Assembly (NCBI RefSeq): GCF_008710745.1
Contig: NZ_VYSA01000005.1
Coordinates: forward strand, 1 to 64,000
Direction: 5' to 3'
From: Microbacterium rhizomatis
GTDB taxonomy: Bacteria > Actinomycetota > Actinomycetes > Actinomycetales > Microbacteriaceae
DNA length: 64,000 bases
The translations under genes were made by a program, and so were the position numbers. This document shows positions 60,422-64,000 of this stretch, one piece after another. Each line of letters starts with the position of its first letter. The stretch's first letter is position 1. A model generated the notes under the pieces. It ran no database searches and was not told the origin of the DNA. It saw only the letters and a list, made by a program, of their open reading frames with translations.

Positions 60422-61113
60422 AACCGGTACGCGTCGCCGCGGTACTTGTTTACCCCCACCAGCACGGGCACGCCCTCGGCGGTGTAGGCGATCTCTTCGC
60501 CGACGAGGATCGGGGCGCCGACCGTCGTGTTCAGCAGCTTCGCGAGTGCGCTATCCGCGGTCGCGGCGGTGACGCTGTAGGCGCTCCGGTAGATCGTGAT
60601 GCCGCACAGCTCGCGCAGCGTTTCGTAGAGCGACACATCGTCGAGGACGGCACCGGCGAGCTGGGGTGCGCGCTGCTCGGGCACGACCACGACGTCGAAG
60701 CAGACGGGGGTGCCGTCCATCCCGCGCAGCCTGTTGATCTGGATGACGGGTGACGCCGGCGCGATCCTGAGGCGCTCGGCCTCGTCGAGCGTCGCGGTGC
60801 GGACGGCGTGGTGCATGACCCGTGCCGTCGGCCGGAGCCCGCGCGCCTTGGCCATCTCGGTGAAGGACTGGAGGGTGCTCGGCGGCTCGCCCAGCACGTT
60901 CGCGGGTACGAACCAGCCGCGCTGCGCAGATCGTGTGAGGCGCCCCTCCGTCTCGAGAGCTCCGAGCGCGGACCGCAGCGTGACGCGGCTGATGCCGAGC
61001 CGGTCGGCGAGCTCGCGCTCACCGGGGAGCCGGGCACCGGAGGCGAACACTCCGACGTTCAGTTCCTGAGTCAGCTGGTCGTACGCCTGGGTGGCGGCGG
61101 GCGAGAGGGTCAT
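60394..61113 (-). CDS. GntR/UTRA-family transcriptional regulator
   Basis: The 239-residue protein has a winged helix (GARLPGERELADRLGISRVT, LRSALGALETEGRLTRS) and UTRA domain (RIAPASPVIQINRLRGMDGT, VNKYRGDAYRFQADLF). It is divergent from a sugar ABC operon starting at 61285 and likely represses it in the absence of an amino-sugar-like or sugar-phosphate ligand. ATG 61113 is chosen; an in-frame start 57 bases upstream has no better signal. Confidence 0.9.
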   Translation of the reverse strand: MTLSPAATQAYDQLTQELNVGVFASGARLPGERELADRLGISRVTLRSALGALETEGRLTRSAQRGWFVPANVLGEPPSTLQSFTEMAKARGLRPTARVMHHAVRTATLDEAERLRIAPASPVIQINRLRGMDGTPVCFDVVVVPEQRAPQLAGAVLDDVSLYETLRELCGITIYRSAYSVTAATADSALAKLLNTTVGAPILVGEEIAYTAEGVPVLVGVNKYRGDAYRFQADLFRRA

Positions 61114-61138
61114 GACGCCAGACGGTACCACATGCTCC

Positions 61139-61187
61139 AACTGGTTGACCACTACGAGTGAATTGTGCACAACTGGACTAACTGGTT
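61139..61187. promoter_or_regulatory. repeat operators between GntR gene and ABC operon
   Basis: AACTGGTT occurs at 61139-61146 and 61180-61187, with a related AACTGGA at 61171-61177. They lie in the divergent promoter region, and the 41-base spacing is close to four helical turns. They are likely sites for the GntR protein. Confidence 0.55.
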
Positions 61188-61284
61188 CTCAGGTGTTAGC
61201 GTGCCTATGCGGTGCCCGCCGCGACGGCCAAACCAGCTGATTGCACCTGGTCTGCCACCTTTCACGAACACGATGGAGTGAAGA

Positions 61285-62625
61285 ATGAGTTCAAAGAAGG
61301 CACGCGCCGCTGCAGTGGCAGCGACGGGCGCGATCGCGCTGCTGGCGATCACCGCCTGTGCGCCGGGTGGCGGCTCAGCCGGCCCTGCGGCGCCCACCAC
61401 CGTATCGGACGACGTCGCCGCGGCCGGCGATGTGACCCTCAAGCTCTCGGACTTCTGGGGCTCGGCCGAGCAGGACTGGATCGTCTCGCTCATCGACCAG
61501 TTCGAGGCGAAGTACCCCAACGTCACGATCGAGCGCACGCAAGAGGACTGGGGCCAGCTCACCAGCACGCTGAATCTTCAGATGCAGGACGCCGGGGGCC
61601 CCGACATCGCGACCGCCAACAACGGCTGGTCGTCACTGGGCACGCTCGCCAAAGGCAACCTCGTGCTGAACCTGGACGCCTACGCCGACCTGTACGGCTG
61701 GAACGACAGCGTGCCGACCACGATCGCCCGCCAGAACAAGTTCACGACCGACTTCTCGAAGATCGGCGAGGGCTCGTGGTACTCCACGCCGCAGGCGCGT
61801 GCGTCTCTCATCGGCGTCTACTACAACGCCGACCTCCTGACGCAGCTCGGCATCGCCGTGCCGAAGACTCTCGACGACCTCGAGACCGCGGCGGCCGCGG
61901 TCAAGGCCGCCGGCCAGATTCCCTTCAACTACAGCGGCCTCGACGGGAACACCGCGTCGCTGCTGGGCCTGCAGACCGTGTACGGCAGCGAGGCCGACAT
62001 CAACGACTTCGTCTACGGCGACCCGGATGTGACGGCAGCCCAGACGGGCCTCACGAAGGCGGCGACGACCCTGCAGAAGTGGAACGCGAACGGGTGGCTG
62101 ACCCCGAACTTCGAGGGCATCGACTACCAGACCTCGCTCGCCGACTACCTCGACGGCAAGGGTGTGTTCCGGTTCGACTACACCGGTTCGCTCGGCCTCA
62201 GCGGAGACCAGCTCAACAAGTTCGGCTACGTGCAGCTGCCGCAGGCGGAGGGAAGCACGACCGTCGGGGTGGGGGCCGCACCGGGTGCCATGGTGATCTC
62301 GGCCAAGTGCGCGCATCCTGATGTCGCCGCCGCGTTCCTCAACTTCCTGATGTCGAAGGATGCCAGCCAGAAGGCCGCAGACCTGGGTCTTGTGCCCGCG
62401 CTGAACGATGTCACGACGCCGGACGTGTTGAGCCAGCGGAGTGAGGCGGCAGCGACCGCAACGCTCGACGCCGACGACGGATACGTGCCGTACTTCGACT
62501 GGTCGAGCCCGACGATGCTCGACATCCTCAGCCAGAACACGCAGCTGCTGCTGGCCGGCAAGACCACACCCGACGACTTCTCGAAGGCCGTCGACGCCGA
62601 CCGCAACGCATTCCTGGCGGGCTGA
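61285..62625 (+). CDS. ABC sugar-binding lipoprotein (family 1 extracellular)
   Basis: The 446-residue protein has a lipoprotein signal (VAATGAIALLAITAC, lipobox ITAC) and a family 1 solute-binding fold (VTLKLSDFWGSAEQDWIVSL, SLIGVYYNADLLTQLGIAVP, FNYSGLDGNTASLLGLQT, VGAAPGAMVISAKC). It is of the type feeding MalF/MalG permeases, which follow. The ATPase is not in the window; many actinobacteria share one MsiK-like ATPase among such systems. Confidence 0.92.
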   Translation: MSSKKARAAAVAATGAIALLAITACAPGGGSAGPAAPTTVSDDVAAAGDVTLKLSDFWGSAEQDWIVSLIDQFEAKYPNVTIERTQEDWGQLTSTLNLQMQDAGGPDIATANNGWSSLGTLAKGNLVLNLDAYADLYGWNDSVPTTIARQNKFTTDFSKIGEGSWYSTPQARASLIGVYYNADLLTQLGIAVPKTLDDLETAAAAVKAAGQIPFNYSGLDGNTASLLGLQTVYGSEADINDFVYGDPDVTAAQTGLTKAATTLQKWNANGWLTPNFEGIDYQTSLADYLDGKGVFRFDYTGSLGLSGDQLNKFGYVQLPQAEGSTTVGVGAAPGAMVISAKCAHPDVAAAFLNFLMSKDASQKAADLGLVPALNDVTTPDVLSQRSEAAATATLDADDGYVPYFDWSSPTMLDILSQNTQLLLAGKTTPDDFSKAVDADRNAFLAG

Positions 62626-62633
62626 CCACCCCC

Positions 62634-63617
62634 ATGAGCATTGCGCAGGCAGGGGCCGCCCTCTCTTCGGGAACGGGGGACGGCGGCCCGGGTGGTGACC
62701 AGACAGATACCAGGGCGATCCTGAGCCGCCCCCGCCGGACACGCGGATCGCACGCCCGACGCCGGATGCGGTGGGCCGGTCTGCTGTTCGCGGCGCCCGG
62801 GCTGCTCATCTACGCCGGCGTCGTGCTGTGGCCGCTGATCCAATCGGTGCAGTACTCGTTCTACAAGTGGGACGGGATCACGACGGCGGTCTGGGTCGGG
62901 TTCGACAACTACCTGGCCTTCTTCACCGATCCGGTGCTGCGCTCGACGCTCGGCAACGTGCTCGTGCTGATCGGCTTCTTCGCCCTGCTGCCGATCGCCC
63001 TCGGACTCCTGTCGGCCGCCCTCATCACGACGGGCAAGCGACCGGGCATGGCTGTCTTCCGGTGGATCTTCTTCCTGCCCCAGGTGCTCACGAGCGTCGT
63101 GATCGCGCTGCTCTTCAAGCGGATGTACGCACCGGAGGGCCCGATCAACGAAGCCCTTCGCGCCGTCGGCCTCGACGCCCTGACCAAGAACTGGCTCGGC
63201 GACTTCACGTGGGCGCTTCCCGCGGTCGGCCTGATCGGCACGTGGGTCACCTTCGGGTTCTGCATGGTGCTGTTCATCGCGGGCGCCTCGTCGATCTCGC
63301 CGGATCTGTACGAAGCGGCTCGGATGGACGGCGCAGGGCCGATCCGCGAGTTCTTCGCCGTCACGCTGCCCGGGTTGCGCGGCCAGATCGCCGTCGCGCT
63401 CACCCTCACGATCACCGCCGCGCTGCGCGCGTTCGACCTCGTATGGATCACGACCCGCGGCGGACCGGGCACCTCCACGCTCACCCCCGCGGTCGCGCTG
63501 TACAAGGCCGCCTTCGTCAACCCGGACGTCGGCCAGGCTGCTGCCATCGGTGTGGTCATGGCCGTCCTCTGCCTGATCATCGCCATCGTCATCACGCGCG
63601 TGGCGGACAAGGAGTGA
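62634..63617 (+). CDS. MalF-type sugar ABC permease
   Basis: The 327-residue membrane protein has a cytoplasmic N-terminus of about 45 residues, six hydrophobic segments and the EAA loop (YEAARMDGAGPIREFFAVTLP) that docks the ATPase. GFDNYLAFFTDPVLRSTLGN is the usual periplasmic region. It starts eight bases after the binding-protein gene and is followed by the MalG-type gene two bases on. Confidence 0.93.
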   Translation: MSIAQAGAALSSGTGDGGPGGDQTDTRAILSRPRRTRGSHARRRMRWAGLLFAAPGLLIYAGVVLWPLIQSVQYSFYKWDGITTAVWVGFDNYLAFFTDPVLRSTLGNVLVLIGFFALLPIALGLLSAALITTGKRPGMAVFRWIFFLPQVLTSVVIALLFKRMYAPEGPINEALRAVGLDALTKNWLGDFTWALPAVGLIGTWVTFGFCMVLFIAGASSISPDLYEAARMDGAGPIREFFAVTLPGLRGQIAVALTLTITAALRAFDLVWITTRGGPGTSTLTPAVALYKAAFVNPDVGQAAAIGVVMAVLCLIIAIVITRVADKE

Positions 63618-63619
63618 AC

Positions 63620-64000
63620 ATGTCCGTACGCGCAGAGAAGACATGGACCTACGTCATCCTCACCGTCATGGCACTCATCGTGCTCTGGCCGGTCGGCACC
63701 TTCATCGCGGCCGCGCTCAGCCCCGACCGTGCCGGCCGCCCCTCGGCGGACCTGCAGTGGGGCAACTTCGTGACGGCCTGGACCGATGCGGAATTCGCCC
63801 GGTCGATGACCGTCTCGCTCATCATCACGCTCGCGGTCGTCGTGCTCGGCGTGATCCTCGCCCTGCTGGGCGGCTACGCCTTCGGCGTGCTCGGCGTGGT
63901 CGCCGACCGCGTGCTGTTCCCCCTGATCCTGCTCGGCATGATGATCTCGCTCGAAGCGATCATCGTGCCGCTCTACTACCAGTTCCGCACGCTGGGCCTG
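63620..64000 (+). CDS. MalG-type sugar ABC permease, cut by the window edge
   Basis: The first 127 codons are present, with MSVRAEKTWTYVILTVMALI, a second segment LIITLAVVVLGVILALLGGY and AFGVLGVVADRVLFPLILLG, then EAIIVPLYYQFRTLGL, the family's conserved periplasmic site. The EAA loop lies beyond the window. It is the last visible gene of the operon and should pair with the MalF-type permease. Confidence 0.92.
   Translation, partial: MSVRAEKTWTYVILTVMALIVLWPVGTFIAAALSPDRAGRPSADLQWGNFVTAWTDAEFARSMTVSLIITLAVVVLGVILALLGGYAFGVLGVVADRVLFPLILLGMMISLEAIIVPLYYQFRTLGL

Overview
The window is high-GC actinobacterial chromosome. GTG starts, the codon style and the family content (DUF2510/G5/excalibur surface protein, ribose-type ABC operons, ROK and GntR/UTRA regulators, PKD-type secreted protein) suggest Microbacteriaceae, probably Microbacterium or a close relative. 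That assignment is inference from style; no phylogenetic marker gene is present.

Layout. (1) 1-5490, chromosome: a frameshifted secreted protein running off the left edge, a lipoprotein, an SRPBCC protein, a very large glycine-rich/alpha-helical protein with a Tc-toxin-like C-terminus, a DUF6069 membrane protein, a glyoxalase-fold protein and a tRNA-Arg(CCT). (2) 5469-33397, a genomic island of about 27.9 kb inserted in the 3' end of that tRNA. It is bounded by an 18-bp exact direct repeat of the tRNA T-arm/acceptor sequence, with a tyrosine integrase at the tRNA end and an excisionase-like gene near the far end. It carries a MobF-type relaxase-helicase but no visible type IV secretion genes, so it looks like an integrative mobilizable element. 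(3) 33400-64000, chromosome: two small loci, then a long catabolic/transport region.

The island cargo is dense in probable anti-phage genes, with few gaps between modules: NUDIX plus PLD-helicase-DUF3427, divergent from MazG plus GIY-YIG-DUF2075 helicase; a frameshifted HNH gene; an AlbA_2 (Schlafen-like) protein; an HNH nuclease; a DEDDh exonuclease with TerB-like and BRCT parts; a three-gene set of Ntn-hydrolase, reverse transcriptase with helical C-terminus, and HEPN protein that looks like a split AbiA; a protein kinase plus helical-repeat protein; and a ubiquitin-like conjugation operon (Ubl, E2-like, JAMM-E1 fusion). The last is divergent from an XRE repressor and an ImmA/IrrE protease gene, with paired direct repeats over its likely promoter. 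The strongest candidates for something undescribed are the Ntn-hydrolase/RT/HEPN set, the helicase plus nucleotide-pyrophosphohydrolase quartet, and the XRE/ImmA-controlled ubiquitin-like operon.

The right-hand region combines two ribose-type ABC importers and a third (MalFG-type) importer with enzymes that act largely on amide, amino-alcohol or polyol chemistry: class III aminotransferase plus APH-fold kinase, two SDRs, a PuuE-like deacetylase, a penicillin-acylase-family hydrolase, a GMC oxidoreductase with a gluconate-dehydrogenase subunit-3 protein, an isochorismatase-family hydrolase and a Gfo/Idh/MocA oxidoreductase. A LuxR HTH fused to an AmiC/UrtA-like ligand domain sits among them. 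I infer uptake and intracellular breakdown of an unknown N-acylated amino alcohol or amino sugar; the substrate cannot be named from sequence.
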